Below, in pieces: positions 32,817 through 41,718 of a stretch of 53,247 nucleotides of DNA (the stretch's first letter is position 1; the number at the start of each line of letters is the position of its first letter). The notes below the pieces were generated by a model. The model saw nothing but the letters and a program-made list of their open reading frames with translations, was not told the origin of the DNA and searched no databases. The position numbers were made by a program, and so were the translations under genes. The DNA comes from JAFARZ01 sp035651595. GTDB taxonomy: Bacteria; Actinomycetota; Actinomycetes; Streptosporangiales; Streptosporangiaceae. The stretch is from contig DASRFJ010000076.1 of NCBI GenBank assembly GCA_035651595.1, positions 1 through 53,247 of the forward strand, read 5' to 3'.

Positions 32817-33741
32817 TGTGCTCTCCATTCTGTGCGCCTGTCCTACCGAGCAACGGGTCCGAGCCTACGGGAATTCCCCCGAGCAGGACGCCGATCTCGG
32901 CCGCGACCAGCTCAGGATGCTCCATCATCGCCACGTGCCCGGTGCGCGGCAGCACCACCACTTTGCTGCCGGTGATCGTCCGTGCCGCCCGGCCCGCCAT
33001 CAGCGGACTGACCAGCCGGTCGTGGCTGCCGTAGATGACCAGCGTGGGCGCGCTGATCCGCGCCGCCTCCCGCCACGGGGACCGCGCGCCGGCGCGCAGC
33101 GACTCCGCGGTCAGCGACCGTACCGAGCCGATCAAGACGTCGTCGGAGTAGGGCAGGGCGTCGCGGCGGGTGAGTTCGGCGACCTCGGCGTCGAATCGCT
33201 CCTTGGGGACCGAATTCGCGTCGTAGTAGCAGGTGGCGAGTACGTTGAACACCCGTCGTTCGGGAGAAACGGTCTTGAACTTGGTCAGCGCCCAGGCGCC
33301 GACCCGCGGGACGCTCATCAGCGGGAAGCGCACCAGGTCCATCCGGGGCCGCAGGTCGGGCAGCGCCGGGGAGATCAGGGTCAGCGAGCGGATCAGGTCC
33401 GGGCGGCGGGCGGCCACGCGCGCGCTGACCGCGCCGCCGAGGGAGTTGCCGATCAGGTGCACCGGGCCGCGGCCCTGCCGCTCGATCAGCGTCGCGACGG
33501 TGCGCGCCTGCGCGGTGATCGAGTACCCGCCGTCCGGCGGGGGTGGCGATTCGCCGTATCCGGGCAGGTCGACGGCCACGCAATCGAGCCGCGGGCGGAG
33601 CGCGGCCATGAGGTCCGTCCAGTTACGGGCCGAACCCGCCAGGCCATGCACGCACAGCGCCGGCTCTCCGCCGGCCGGCGGCACGGCGGTGACGAACACC
33701 TCCCCGACGAATTCTCCAGGCCAATGCGCTATCGGGGTCAC
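32794..33741 (-). CDS. Alpha/beta-fold hydrolase
   Basis: 315 residues. Features: oxyanion strand LCVHGLAGSARNW, nucleophile elbow LIGNSLGGAVSARVAARRPD (Ser), Asp in VIYGSHDRLVSP, His in LPRTGHVAMMEHPE. The substrate is unknown; esterase, peroxidase or lipase-like roles are possible. GTG 33741 overlaps the Ku stop codon (GTGA), and the 3' end overlaps the MoeZ start by 23 bases, so all three genes are one operon. In mycobacteria a comparable run near moeB1 lacks Ku, so the insertion of Ku here is notable. Confidence 0.88.
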   Translation of the reverse strand: MTPIAHWPGEFVGEVFVTAVPPAGGEPALCVHGLAGSARNWTDLMAALRPRLDCVAVDLPGYGESPPPPDGGYSITAQARTVATLIERQGRGPVHLIGNSLGGAVSARVAARRPDLIRSLTLISPALPDLRPRMDLVRFPLMSVPRVGAWALTKFKTVSPERRVFNVLATCYYDANSVPKERFDAEVAELTRRDALPYSDDVLIGSVRSLTAESLRAGARSPWREAARISAPTLVIYGSHDRLVSPLMAGRAARTITGSKVVVLPRTGHVAMMEHPELVAAEIGVLLGGIPVGSDPLLGRTGAQNGEHSVAAAAG

Positions 33742-34601
33742 GCGCTGGCCTTGCGACGGGAGGCGGGCTTGGCGCGGGTTTTGGCTGGCGACTTCCCGCC
33801 GGACGCCGGCTTGGCTTCGCGCTCTGCCTTCAGCGCCGAGACGCTGGCCCGCAGGATCTCGGTCAGGTCGGCGGGCTGGCCCTTCGGCTCGGGAGCGTCG
33901 ACGCCGGCCGGGCGGACCACGTCGTTGCCCTCTACCTTGGCCCGGACGACGGCTTCGAGCGCTTCGCGGTAAGCGTCCTTGAACGCCTCGGGTTCGAAGT
34001 CCTCGGTCATCGTCTCGATCAGCGAGGCGGCCATCTTCAGCTCCTGCTGCCTGACCTCGATGTCCTCGTCGAGGAACGGGAACTCCGGCTTGCGTATCTC
34101 GTCTGGCCACAGCAGCGTCTCGAGCGTGAGCACGCCCTCCCGGACCCGCAGCGCGGCCAGGGCCTCGCGCTGGCGCAGCGCGACCTTGGCCACCGCCACC
34201 TTCCCCGACCGCTCGAGCGCGTCGCGGAACAGCACGTAAGCCCGGGTGCCGGTGGGCTCCGGTTCCAGGTAGTAGCTCTTGTTCGACAAGATGGGCTCGA
34301 CCTGGTTGCTCGGCGCGAAATGCAGCACCTCGATGCGGTGCGCGGTCACCAGCGGGAGCTCCGATAGGTCCTCGTCGGTCAGCACCACCATGTCGCCGGT
34401 GGGCAGCTCGTACCCCTTGGCAATGTCCGCGTACGGGATCTCCTCGCCGTCGACCGTGCAGAACCGCCGGAACTGAATCCGGCCCCCGTCCTCACGATGC
34501 ACCTGACGGAACGTGATGTCACGCTGCTCGGTCGCGGCGTAGAGCTTCACCGGGATCACGACCAGCCCGAAGGAGATCGCGCCGGCCCAAATGCTGCGCA
34601 T
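33738..34601 (-). CDS. ku: Ku protein of non-homologous end joining
   Basis: 287 residues, typical for bacterial Ku, a homodimeric ring that binds DNA ends and recruits ligase LigD. The N-terminus MRSIWAGAISFGLVVIPVKL and VHREDGGRIQFRRFC, GYELPTGDMVVLTDEDL, and NKSYYLEPEPTGTRAYVLFR are family hallmarks. The C-terminus is Lys/Arg/Ala-rich (KSPAKTRAKPASRRKASA), as in actinobacterial Ku with DNA-binding tails. ATG 34601 follows AGGTGA by five bases; a GTG at 34610 is less likely. LigD is not in the window. First gene of the operon with the hydrolase and MoeZ. Confidence 0.97.
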   Translation of the reverse strand: MRSIWAGAISFGLVVIPVKLYAATEQRDITFRQVHREDGGRIQFRRFCTVDGEEIPYADIAKGYELPTGDMVVLTDEDLSELPLVTAHRIEVLHFAPSNQVEPILSNKSYYLEPEPTGTRAYVLFRDALERSGKVAVAKVALRQREALAALRVREGVLTLETLLWPDEIRKPEFPFLDEDIEVRQQELKMAASLIETMTEDFEPEAFKDAYREALEAVVRAKVEGNDVVRPAGVDAPEPKGQPADLTEILRASVSALKAEREAKPASGGKSPAKTRAKPASRRKASA

Positions 34602-34820
34602 GCTGTTCACCTACCCCGGTTGCCATGCACCTGATACATCCAGTGTTGTCCAGATTCTGTCATTCGACAATACGTTCGAGCCAATTTCCTGCCCGTCTGT
34701 ACGGTTTCGCCAGACTGTGTAACTATCGACCTACTCTGCCAGCGAGCCTACGGCCGCACCTGAAATGATGGACGCTTGGGCACGGCCGGACTCATCGGAC
34801 CGTGAGGGCTGAGGGGGTCG

Positions 34821-36353
34821 GTGTTTGACATGGGCGACTTCGACGTCGTCGTGCTCGGCGGCGGGACGGCGGGCGTACGCGTCGCCACCACCGCCGCTCG
34901 CGGCGGCAAGAAAACGGCGCTGATCGAGGCGGGCCTGATCGGCGGTGAGTCGCCGTACCTCGCCTGCCTGCCGTCGAAGTCGCTGCTGGTGTCGGCCGCC
35001 CGCGGCGAGACCTGGGAGCAGGCGATCGCCCGGCGGGACGAGGTGACCGGCGGCCTCGACGACTCTGCCGTGCTGGGTGCGCTGGCGTCGGCCGGCGTGT
35101 CCGTGATCCGGGGCACCGGCACGGTGACCGCGGCTGGGACGGTTTCTGTGGCGCCGCTGGGGGCCGGCTCGCCGGAGGTGCTCCGGTATACGGATCTGGT
35201 GATCGCGTCCGGCAGCGAGCCGGTGGCGCCGCCGATCGAAGGGCTGCCGGACATTCCCGCGTGGACCACCGCGGAGGCGCTGTGCTCACCGGACCTGCCG
35301 CGACGGCTCATCGTGCTCGGCGGCGGCCCGGCCGGGTGTGAGCTGGCACAGGTGTACGCGGCGTTCGGCTCACACGTGACGCTGGTGGAGGCGTCCGGGC
35401 GGCTGCTGCCCGACGAGCCGGCGTTCACCGGAGAGATCCTCGCCAGGGCGCTGCGGCGGTCCGGGGTGGACGTGCGCTGCGGGTCGCCGGCCGCCAAGGC
35501 GGAGCGCACCGCGGACGGCCTGACGCTCGGGCTGGCTGACGGGACCAGAATCGACGCGAACCGGCTGCTGCTGGCCACGGGCCGACGGCCGCGGGTGAGC
35601 GGTCTCGGGCTGGACGCGCTCGGCATCGCGGTCGAGCCAGGCGCGGCGCTGCCCACCACGACGACGTGCCAGGTGGCGGACGCGGGCGGGCACGTGTGGG
35701 CGGCCGGTGACGTAACCGGGGTCGGGCACACGCATTCGGCGGCGTACCAGGCGGACATCGTCGCCGCCAACCTGTGCTCAACCGGGGCGTCCCGGGAGGC
35801 GGACTACAGCGCGATCCCGCGGACGGTGCTCACCACGCCCTCGGTGTTCGCGGTCGGGGTTTCCGGTGGTGGTCCGGGGCTGGTTGTGGCGGGCGCCGAC
35901 CTGGCCGGGACGGCTCGGGCCAGGATCGACGGCGACCTCGGCCGGGTCGAGCTGTACGCGGACCCGAAGGCCGGCGTGCTGGCCGGCGCCGCTGCGGTGG
36001 GGCCGGACGCCGCATCGTGGATGGCCGAGGTTACCCTCGCCATCAGGGCCAGGGTCCCGATCGCGATCCTGGCCGACGTCGTGCACGGCTTCCCCGGTTA
36101 CGGGGAGGCGGTTGAGGCGGCTCTGCGCCAGCTGACCGCCGGTCATAGCGGAACAAAACGGGAGGTCAGCCACGTGAGCGAGATGGATATGGAAACACCG
36201 GAGGACGACGCCCTTGAGCAGCACCAGGAGGTCGTCGAGGACGAGGAGACGCGGGCCAGAACCCGGCCGCGCGACATCTCCTTCGACGTCGACGAGGCCG
36301 ACGCCGCCGAACAAGAACGCTCTGTCGGCTTCGACGATGACGATTATCGCTGA
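34821..36353 (+). CDS. FAD/NAD(P)-dependent oxidoreductase with acidic tail
   Basis: 510 residues of the dihydrolipoamide-dehydrogenase family. FAD loop VVVLGGGTAGVRVATTAAR; NAD loop VLGGGPAGCELAQVYAAFGS; second FAD segment VWAAGDVTGVG; C-terminal HGFPGYGEAVEAALRQL in place of HPT.SE. The disulfide motif GGTCLNVGCIPSK is altered to GGESPYLACLPSK: only the second Cys is left, so the classical disulfide reductase cycle is not possible. After residue 450 comes an acidic tail (SEMDMETPEDDALEQHQEVV through FDDDDYR) that has its own GTG start and ribosome site. The start codon GTG 34821 or ATG 34830 is uncertain. Confidence 0.88.
   Translation: MFDMGDFDVVVLGGGTAGVRVATTAARGGKKTALIEAGLIGGESPYLACLPSKSLLVSAARGETWEQAIARRDEVTGGLDDSAVLGALASAGVSVIRGTGTVTAAGTVSVAPLGAGSPEVLRYTDLVIASGSEPVAPPIEGLPDIPAWTTAEALCSPDLPRRLIVLGGGPAGCELAQVYAAFGSHVTLVEASGRLLPDEPAFTGEILARALRRSGVDVRCGSPAAKAERTADGLTLGLADGTRIDANRLLLATGRRPRVSGLGLDALGIAVEPGAALPTTTTCQVADAGGHVWAAGDVTGVGHTHSAAYQADIVAANLCSTGASREADYSAIPRTVLTTPSVFAVGVSGGGPGLVVAGADLAGTARARIDGDLGRVELYADPKAGVLAGAAAVGPDAASWMAEVTLAIRARVPIAILADVVHGFPGYGEAVEAALRQLTAGHSGTKREVSHVSEMDMETPEDDALEQHQEVVEDEETRARTRPRDISFDVDEADAAEQERSVGFDDDDYR
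36174..36353 (+). CDS. Nested in-frame small acidic protein (possible separate start)
   Basis: GGGAGG eight bases before GTG 36174 opens 59 residues in the same frame as the FAD oxidoreductase, ending FDDDDYR. Similar short acidic proteins ending in a D-D-[DE]-Y-R tail occur as stand-alone genes in actinomycetes, as far as I recall. It may be made separately from an internal start, or simply be a fused tail. Confidence 0.35.
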   Translation: MSEMDMETPEDDALEQHQEVVEDEETRARTRPRDISFDVDEADAAEQERSVGFDDDDYR

Positions 36354-36413
36354 TAGCGGCTTAGGATAGGGGCGAGCGCGGAACGACCGCGCGCGACCAG
36401 CCGGAGAGTTACG

Positions 36414-37037
36414 TTGACCGCAACGCCAGACGCACGGCCGCGCAGCAACCGGCTGCCGCGGCACGAACGGCGGCGGCAGCTTCTCGACGCGGCCCTTGAG
36501 GTATTCGTCGAGCGTGGGTACCACGCCGCTGCCATGGACGAGATCGCGGAGCGCGCCGGAGTCAGCAAGCCGGTGCTCTACCAGCACTTCCCCGGCAAGC
36601 TGGAGTTGTACCTGGCGCTGCTGGACGAGAGCGTGGACGGCCTGATCGAGACCGTCCGGGGCGCGCTGCGCTCCACCGATGAGAACAAGCAGCGGGTGGG
36701 CGCCACGTTCGGCGCTTACTTCGAGTTCGTCGGAGGTCAGGGACAAGCATACCGCCTGGTGTTCGAGTCCGACCTCAGCAACGAGCCGGCCGTCCGCGCC
36801 CGGCTCGACCGAGTCCAGCACGAGTGCGCCGAGATGGTCAGCAAGGTGGTCCGCGAGGACGCCGGGATCACCGATGACGAGGCGCACCTGCTCAGCATCG
36901 CGATGGTCGGCATGGCCCAGGTGAGCGCCAGGTACTGGCTGAGCAGCCACGGGCACATCACCCGCCAGGCCGCCGAGCAGATGGTCGCCAGGCTCGCCTG
37001 GCGCGGTATCAGCGGATGGCCGCGGACCGAGCACTGA
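36414..37037 (+). CDS. TetR-family transcriptional regulator
   Basis: 207 residues. TetR HTH at about residues 20-65: RRRQLLDAALEVFVERGYHA, then AAMDEIAERAGVSKPVLYQHFPGK. The C-terminal ligand domain is helical. TTG start 36414 with GGAGAG eight bases upstream. It precedes DUF3107 and the DEAD-box helicase as Rv3208 precedes Rv3208A and Rv3211 in M. tuberculosis, so it is a conserved neighbourhood. It likely regulates this group. Confidence 0.93.
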   Translation: MTATPDARPRSNRLPRHERRRQLLDAALEVFVERGYHAAAMDEIAERAGVSKPVLYQHFPGKLELYLALLDESVDGLIETVRGALRSTDENKQRVGATFGAYFEFVGGQGQAYRLVFESDLSNEPAVRARLDRVQHECAEMVSKVVREDAGITDDEAHLLSIAMVGMAQVSARYWLSSHGHITRQAAEQMVARLAWRGISGWPRTEH

Positions 37038-37065
37038 TCTTGTTACCTACGGTCGAGGGGGCAGC

Positions 37066-37386
37066 ATGGAAGTCAAGATCGGCATTCACTCCGTTCCGCG
37101 CGAGCTGATCGTCGAGACCGACACGCCGCCGGACGAGATCGAGCGCGCGCTGTCCGCCGCGATGCAGGCCGGACCGGGCAGCGGGTCGGTGTTCGCGCTG
37201 GAAGTGACCAAGGGCGGCAGGGTGCTCGTCCCGGCGGACAAGATCGCCTACCTGGAGTTCGTCGGCCCGGAATCGCGGCGGATGGGCTTCGGGAACATCA
37301 CGTTATATTTGGCCGAACGGCAAGCGGTGCGTCGAGCCGAGGCCGCCCTCGCGCCGCCGGACGGGCGGCACGCCGGGCGTCCGTGA
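37066..37386 (+). CDS. DUF3107 family protein
   Basis: 106 residues. MEVKIGIHSVPRELIVETDT, then GGRVLVPADKIAYLEFVGPE is the DUF3107 pattern, found across actinomycetes (TB9.4/Rv3208A in M. tuberculosis). The last 20 residues are beyond the family core. Function is unknown. It sits 28 bases after the TetR gene and before the helicase. Confidence 0.9.
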   Translation: MEVKIGIHSVPRELIVETDTPPDEIERALSAAMQAGPGSGSVFALEVTKGGRVLVPADKIAYLEFVGPESRRMGFGNITLYLAERQAVRRAEAALAPPDGRHAGRP

Positions 37387-37692
37387 GGGCCTCTGGTACA
37401 CTCGATCACGGCCGGTCAGTTTTACTGATCGGTCAGTGAAACGCACAGCTTGACTGCATGGCCCGAAATAGCACAGCCCAGGGTCGTGTTGCACAAAGTG
37501 GCGGTCATTCCACGCCGGGCGAGGAGTCTGGCGAACTGGGAGCCAAAGGGGCAAACCCGGGGTGAGTGGCCGTGCTGCTGGCATCGAGGCTCCCTGGCGG
37601 GCGGCGCATGGAACGCCGCGATTCCGCTGGGTAACAGAGCAGCCGGACCAGCACCATACGGCTCGACCCCGACAGAACCGGGGAGGGCCACG
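37387..37692. promoter_or_regulatory. Long leader of the DEAD-box helicase with operator-like repeat
   Basis: About 300 bases between DUF3107 and the helicase. At 37413-37442 lie two GGTCAGT direct repeats which also form the imperfect palindrome TTTTACTGA-TCGG-TCAGTGAAA, a plausible TetR-type operator. The rest is unassigned; such long leaders are common for cold- or growth-regulated RNA helicases. Confidence 0.4.
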
Positions 37693-37708
37693 ATGAAGGA
37701 CGGAACCC

Positions 37709-39286
37709 CTGACAACTCAATCCCAGACCACACAGAAATCTGACGGGGATACCGGAGATGACGCCCGGGATCATGCTGTCCCGTTCGGCAGCCTCGGCGT
37801 TGCCGAAGAAATCTGCTCCGGGCTCGCCGCGGCGGGCATCGAGAAAACCTTCCCCATCCAGGCGCTCACCCTGCCGCTCGCGCTCGGCGGGAGCGACATC
37901 ATCGGTCAGGCACGGACCGGGACCGGCAAGACGCTGGCCTTCGGCATCCCGCTGCTTCAGCTGACCGCCTCGGCGCCGGCGGCCAAGGCGCCGAGTGCCC
38001 TGGTCGTGGTGCCCACCAGGGAACTGGCGATCCAGGTCGCCGAGGACCTGCGCACGGCCGGCATCAACATGCGTGTCCGCGTGCTCACCGTCTACGGCGG
38101 CCGGGCCTACGAGCCCCAGATCGACGCGCTGGCCAAGGGCGTCGGCATCGTCGTCGGCACCCCCGGACGGCTGCTCGACCTCGCCGAACGCGGTCACCTC
38201 GACCTGTCCGCCGTGCGAGCCCTCGTGCTCGACGAGGCGGACAAGATGCTCGACCTCGGCTTCCTGCCGGACGTCGAGCGCATCATCAAGCTGACCCCGC
38301 CCGACCGGCAGACGATGCTGTTCTCCGCGACGATGCCCGGCGAGGTGGTCACCCTGGCGCGGCGGCACATGAGCCGCCCCACGCACATCCGGGCCGAGGG
38401 CCTCGATGAGAAGGTGTCCGCACCCAGCACCCGGCAGTACATCTACCGGGCCCACCAGATGGACAAGATCGAGGTCCTGGCGCGGGTTCTCCAGGCCAAG
38501 GACCGCGGCCTGACCATGGTGTTCTGCCAGACCAAGCGCGTGGCCGACCAGGTCGCGAACGCGCTGTCCACCCGCGGCTTCGCGGTCGCCACCGTGCACG
38601 GCGACCTCGGCCAGGGCCAGCGGGAACGCGCCCTGCGCGCGTTCCGCGGCGGCAAGGTCGACGTGCTCACCGCCACCGAAGTGGCCGCGCGCGGGCTCGA
38701 CGTGGACGACGTCACCCATGTCGTCAACTACGAGTGCCCGGACGACGAGAAGGCGTACGTGCACCGGATCGGCCGGACCGGCCGGGCCGGGCGCGACGGC
38801 GTCGCGATCACGTTCGTCGACTGGCGGGACATGCACCGCTGGAAGCTGATCAACGACGCGCTCTCGCTCGGCAAGCCCGAGCCGGAGGAGACGTACTCGA
38901 CCTCTGAGCACCTGTATGCCGAGCTGGACATCCCGCGCGAGGCGACCGGAACGCTCCCCCGCGCGTTGCGCGGCCGGGAGGGCCTGGAAGCGGAGGCGAT
39001 CGAGGACATCGGCGAGACCGGCAAGGTGCGCTCCAGGTCACGTGGCCGTGGCAGCCCCGCCCGGGGAGCGCGCCCGGCCCGGAGCCGCCGGCGGACCAGG
39101 AGCGGTACGCCGCTCGCCGCGGCGGGCACCGAAGGCGGTCCGGCTGCCGTTACCGAGGGGACCGACGCCAGCGCGGGCGAGCCCGCTCGCTCGCGGTCGC
39201 GGCGACGGCGGCGGACCAGGGGCGGCCATGATCTCGGCGGCGGGGCGCAAGGCGGGGCGCAAGCCCCGGAGCGCAAGGCTTCCTGA
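37709..39286 (+). CDS. DEAD-box RNA helicase, probable CTG start
   Basis: About 525 residues. Motifs: FPIQALTLPLAL (Q motif), ARTGTGKT, PTRELAIQV, TPGRLLDL, VLDEADKMLDLGF, FSATMP, then VFCQTKRVADQV, VAARGLDV and HRIGRTGRAG. A basic Arg/Gly/Ser C-tail (SRSRGRGSPARG) fits RhlE-type helicases, which unwind structured RNA. The frame has no ATG, GTG or TTG before the Q motif. The nearest candidate is CTG at 37709 (product start LTTQSQTTQK) with AAGGA eight bases upstream. A much better ribosome site (GGGAGG, ATG 37693) opens a 16-codon frame that ends at 37743 in a different frame. Confidence 0.88.
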   Translation: MTTQSQTTQKSDGDTGDDARDHAVPFGSLGVAEEICSGLAAAGIEKTFPIQALTLPLALGGSDIIGQARTGTGKTLAFGIPLLQLTASAPAAKAPSALVVVPTRELAIQVAEDLRTAGINMRVRVLTVYGGRAYEPQIDALAKGVGIVVGTPGRLLDLAERGHLDLSAVRALVLDEADKMLDLGFLPDVERIIKLTPPDRQTMLFSATMPGEVVTLARRHMSRPTHIRAEGLDEKVSAPSTRQYIYRAHQMDKIEVLARVLQAKDRGLTMVFCQTKRVADQVANALSTRGFAVATVHGDLGQGQRERALRAFRGGKVDVLTATEVAARGLDVDDVTHVVNYECPDDEKAYVHRIGRTGRAGRDGVAITFVDWRDMHRWKLINDALSLGKPEPEETYSTSEHLYAELDIPREATGTLPRALRGREGLEAEAIEDIGETGKVRSRSRGRGSPARGARPARSRRRTRSGTPLAAAGTEGGPAAVTEGTDASAGEPARSRSRRRRRTRGGHDLGGGAQGGAQAPERKAS

Positions 39287-39342
39287 GACTGGCGCTCCGG
39301 ACGATAGCAATTGTTCAGGATCGCCGGGTAAGGTTCGGCCCC

Positions 39343-40227
39343 GTGAGTACACCTACTTCCCTCACCCTCTCGGACGGCGTGCAGCGGACGGAGATCAAAA
39401 CCGACCGCGGGCTGTTCGCCGCCCTTGAGGCGCTGCCGGTGCCCGGTGTCTGCGAGCGGGAGACCGCCCTGCTCGTGCCCGGGTACACCGGCAGCAAGGA
39501 GGACTTCCTGGCGGTGCTCGACCCACTCGCCGCGGCCGGGCGGCGGGTGGTGGCCGTCGACATGCGCGGCCAGTACCAGACGCCGGGCACGCCCGGCGGG
39601 TACACGGCGGCGGCGCTAGGTGCCGACGTCGCCGCGATCGCCCGGGCCACCGGAGCGCGGCACCTGCTCGGTCACTCGTACGGCGGGCTGGTGGCGCGCG
39701 AAGCCATGCTGGACTGCCTGGCGGAGGACGGCATCAAGTCGTTCACGCTGATGAGCTCCGGCCCGGCCGGGCTCACCGGCGCCAGGGCGGACGAACTCCG
39801 CGGCATGCTCGGCCTGCTCGGCGCGCTTGACGACGAGATAGTGCCCGAGGCGCTGGCCATCGCCGACCTGTGGAAAACTCACCTTGAGCCGCAGGCGGTC
39901 GCGGCCGGGGTGCCCGATCCCATCGTCGCGTTCCTCAGGGAACGAATGCTCGGCAACGATCCGGCCGGCCTCATCGCGATGGCCAGGCACCTGCTCACCG
40001 CGGCGGACCGGACCGACGAGCTGGCGCGCAACGCCGGCGTCCCGATACTGGTCATCTACGGCGAGAACGACAACTCGTGGTCACCCGCCGTCCAGGAGGA
40101 CATGGCCATGCGGCTCGGCGCCACGCGGCTGTGCATTCCGGGAGCGGTGCACTCACCGAACGTGGAGGCGCCAGCCACCACGGCGAGCGCGCTGACCGCG
40201 TTCTGGGATGCGGCGGAGAAGGCGTAA
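39343..40227 (+). CDS. Alpha/beta-fold hydrolase
   Basis: 294 residues. LLVPGYTGSKEDFL (oxyanion loop), LLGHSYGGLVAREAML (nucleophile Ser), VIYGENDNSWSP (Asp) and PGAVHSPNVEAP (His) form the expected triad. GTG start 39343. The substrate is unknown. It follows the helicase on the same strand and faces the RecB-like gene tail to tail with 24 bases between. Confidence 0.87.
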   Translation: MSTPTSLTLSDGVQRTEIKTDRGLFAALEALPVPGVCERETALLVPGYTGSKEDFLAVLDPLAAAGRRVVAVDMRGQYQTPGTPGGYTAAALGADVAAIARATGARHLLGHSYGGLVAREAMLDCLAEDGIKSFTLMSSGPAGLTGARADELRGMLGLLGALDDEIVPEALAIADLWKTHLEPQAVAAGVPDPIVAFLRERMLGNDPAGLIAMARHLLTAADRTDELARNAGVPILVIYGENDNSWSPAVQEDMAMRLGATRLCIPGAVHSPNVEAPATTASALTAFWDAAEKA

Positions 40228-40251
40228 TCCCCGGCGGCTCCCCCGGACTCC

Positions 40252-41106
40252 CTAGTCAAGGCTGAGGCCGTCCCACGGTCGCCGGCGAACCGCAGCCGCC
40301 GCGCCTTCGGGACAGTTCCGCAGGTAGTCGCACCAGCCGCAGGCCGGACCGGTCCGCGGCGGGAATACCTCGTCGTAGCGTTCCGGCGGCAGGCCCTCCC
40401 CCATCCGCTCGTCCGCCGCGGCGCATTCGTCGGCGATATCCTCCGCCCGGCTGAGGTGCCTGGCCAGCGATTGATCGGTGTGCGACCACGCCAGCACCTC
40501 ACCGGTCGGCAGGTGGTGCAGCTCCACCCGGTGGCACGTCCGGCGCATCACCCGGCCCGCCGCCAGCGCGTAGATCGCCAGCGCCATCGAGCTGCGGGCG
40601 TCGTCGGTGGTCAGCACGTGCCTGCCGGTCTTGTAGTCGACGACGACCAGCTCAGGCCCGTCGTCGAAGTGCCGGGAGTCCAGCCGGTCGATGCGCCCGG
40701 ATACCGCGATCTTGTCGGTCCTGGTCGCCACCGTGCGCTCCACGCCAAGCGGCTCGTCCGCCGGATCGAGGTGCGCGACGTACCCCTCCACCATGTCCCT
40801 GGCCCGCTCGCGACACCGAACCGACTGGGTTTCGTCAGCGAACCCCTCGTCGATCCAGCCGCGGTCGAGCAGCGTGCCGGCCGCGCCGACCGTACGCTGG
40901 GCCAGCGGCAGCCGCCACCAGCCCGCCAGCGCGTTGTGCACGCTCGCGCCAAGGCTGTTGTGCGCCCAGGGCGGCCCCTTCGGCGGCGGCGGCCGGTCCA
41001 GGTAGCTGAACCGGTACCGCCGCGGGCAGTCCAGCCAGGTGGCCAGCCGCGTCGGCGTGCACGTGTAGAGCCGGCGCGGCATCCCCTCAAGGGGCAGCTG
41101 TTCCAC
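40252..41106 (-). CDS. RecB-family PD-(D/E)XK exonuclease with Fe-S Cys set
   Basis: 284 residues. The nuclease core reads VSGRIDRLDSRHF and LVVVDYKTGRHV (D, DYK). A Cys near the start (WLDCPRRYRFSYLD) and three near the end (CGWCDYLRNCPEG) match the four-Cys iron-sulfur cage of AddB/Cas4/PD-(D/E)XK nucleases. It would act on single-stranded DNA ends. Overlaps the MBL gene upstream by 20 bases, so the two are cotranscribed. Confidence 0.9.
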   Translation of the reverse strand: MEQLPLEGMPRRLYTCTPTRLATWLDCPRRYRFSYLDRPPPPKGPPWAHNSLGASVHNALAGWWRLPLAQRTVGAAGTLLDRGWIDEGFADETQSVRCRERARDMVEGYVAHLDPADEPLGVERTVATRTDKIAVSGRIDRLDSRHFDDGPELVVVDYKTGRHVLTTDDARSSMALAIYALAAGRVMRRTCHRVELHHLPTGEVLAWSHTDQSLARHLSRAEDIADECAAADERMGEGLPPERYDEVFPPRTGPACGWCDYLRNCPEGAAAAVRRRPWDGLSLD

Positions 41107-41692
41107 GTGCCGTTGCCCAGGAGTCGAACTGCTTCTCGGCGGCCGCGACCGTCGTCTCGTCGCCGTGCCCGGGCAGGACCCGGGTGTTCCGCGGCAACGT
41201 CAGCAGTTGCTCGCCGATCGCGGTCAGCTGGCCTGCCATGTCGGGGAACTCGCCGTCGTGTTCGGCCGGGCCGGACGCCAGCAGCGTGTCGCCGGTGAAC
41301 ACCGCCTCCAGCTCCTCGCAGTACAGGCTCACCGAGCCTGCGCTGTGCCCGGGCGAGTGGATCACCTCCAGCCGGACGTCGGCCACCTCGAACATGCCGC
41401 CGTCCGCCATGTCGATGTCCGGGTCCTCGTCCGGATGCACCTCGCGCCACCAGACCCGGTCCAGCGGGTGCATCGCGATCGGCGCCGCGTCCCGGTCGGC
41501 GACCTCGATCGCCGCCGTGACGTGCGCCGCGTGACCATGGGTGCAGATCACCGCCATGACCTCACGGTCGCCGACCGCGTCCAGCACGGTCGCGGCGTCG
41601 GTGCCAGGGTCAATGACGATGACTTCCTCGTCGTCGCCGACGAGCCACGTGTTGCCCGTGCGCGTCGGCACTTGCTTGATGCTTGCGCTCAC
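41087..41692 (-). CDS. MBL-fold metallohydrolase with altered zinc motif
   Basis: 201 residues of the glyoxalase-II-like metallo-beta-lactamase fold. CTHGHAAHV replaces the usual THxHxDH, so the Asp ligand of the second metal is Ala; the other ligands are present (SPGHSAG, FTGDTLL, LPGHGDE). One-metal activity or loss of activity is possible. Start near 41692 and overlap with the RecB-like gene indicate an operon. Confidence 0.88.
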   Translation of the reverse strand: MSASIKQVPTRTGNTWLVGDDEEVIVIDPGTDAATVLDAVGDREVMAVICTHGHAAHVTAAIEVADRDAAPIAMHPLDRVWWREVHPDEDPDIDMADGGMFEVADVRLEVIHSPGHSAGSVSLYCEELEAVFTGDTLLASGPAEHDGEFPDMAGQLTAIGEQLLTLPRNTRVLPGHGDETTVAAAEKQFDSWATARGTAAP

Positions 41693-41718
41693 CGCAGTTT
41701 CCTACCACACAAACCTGA

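Noticed and set aside
31698..32975. 425-residue plus-strand frame opposite moeZ
   Set aside because: It is antisense to a well-supported gene and has no recognised motif.
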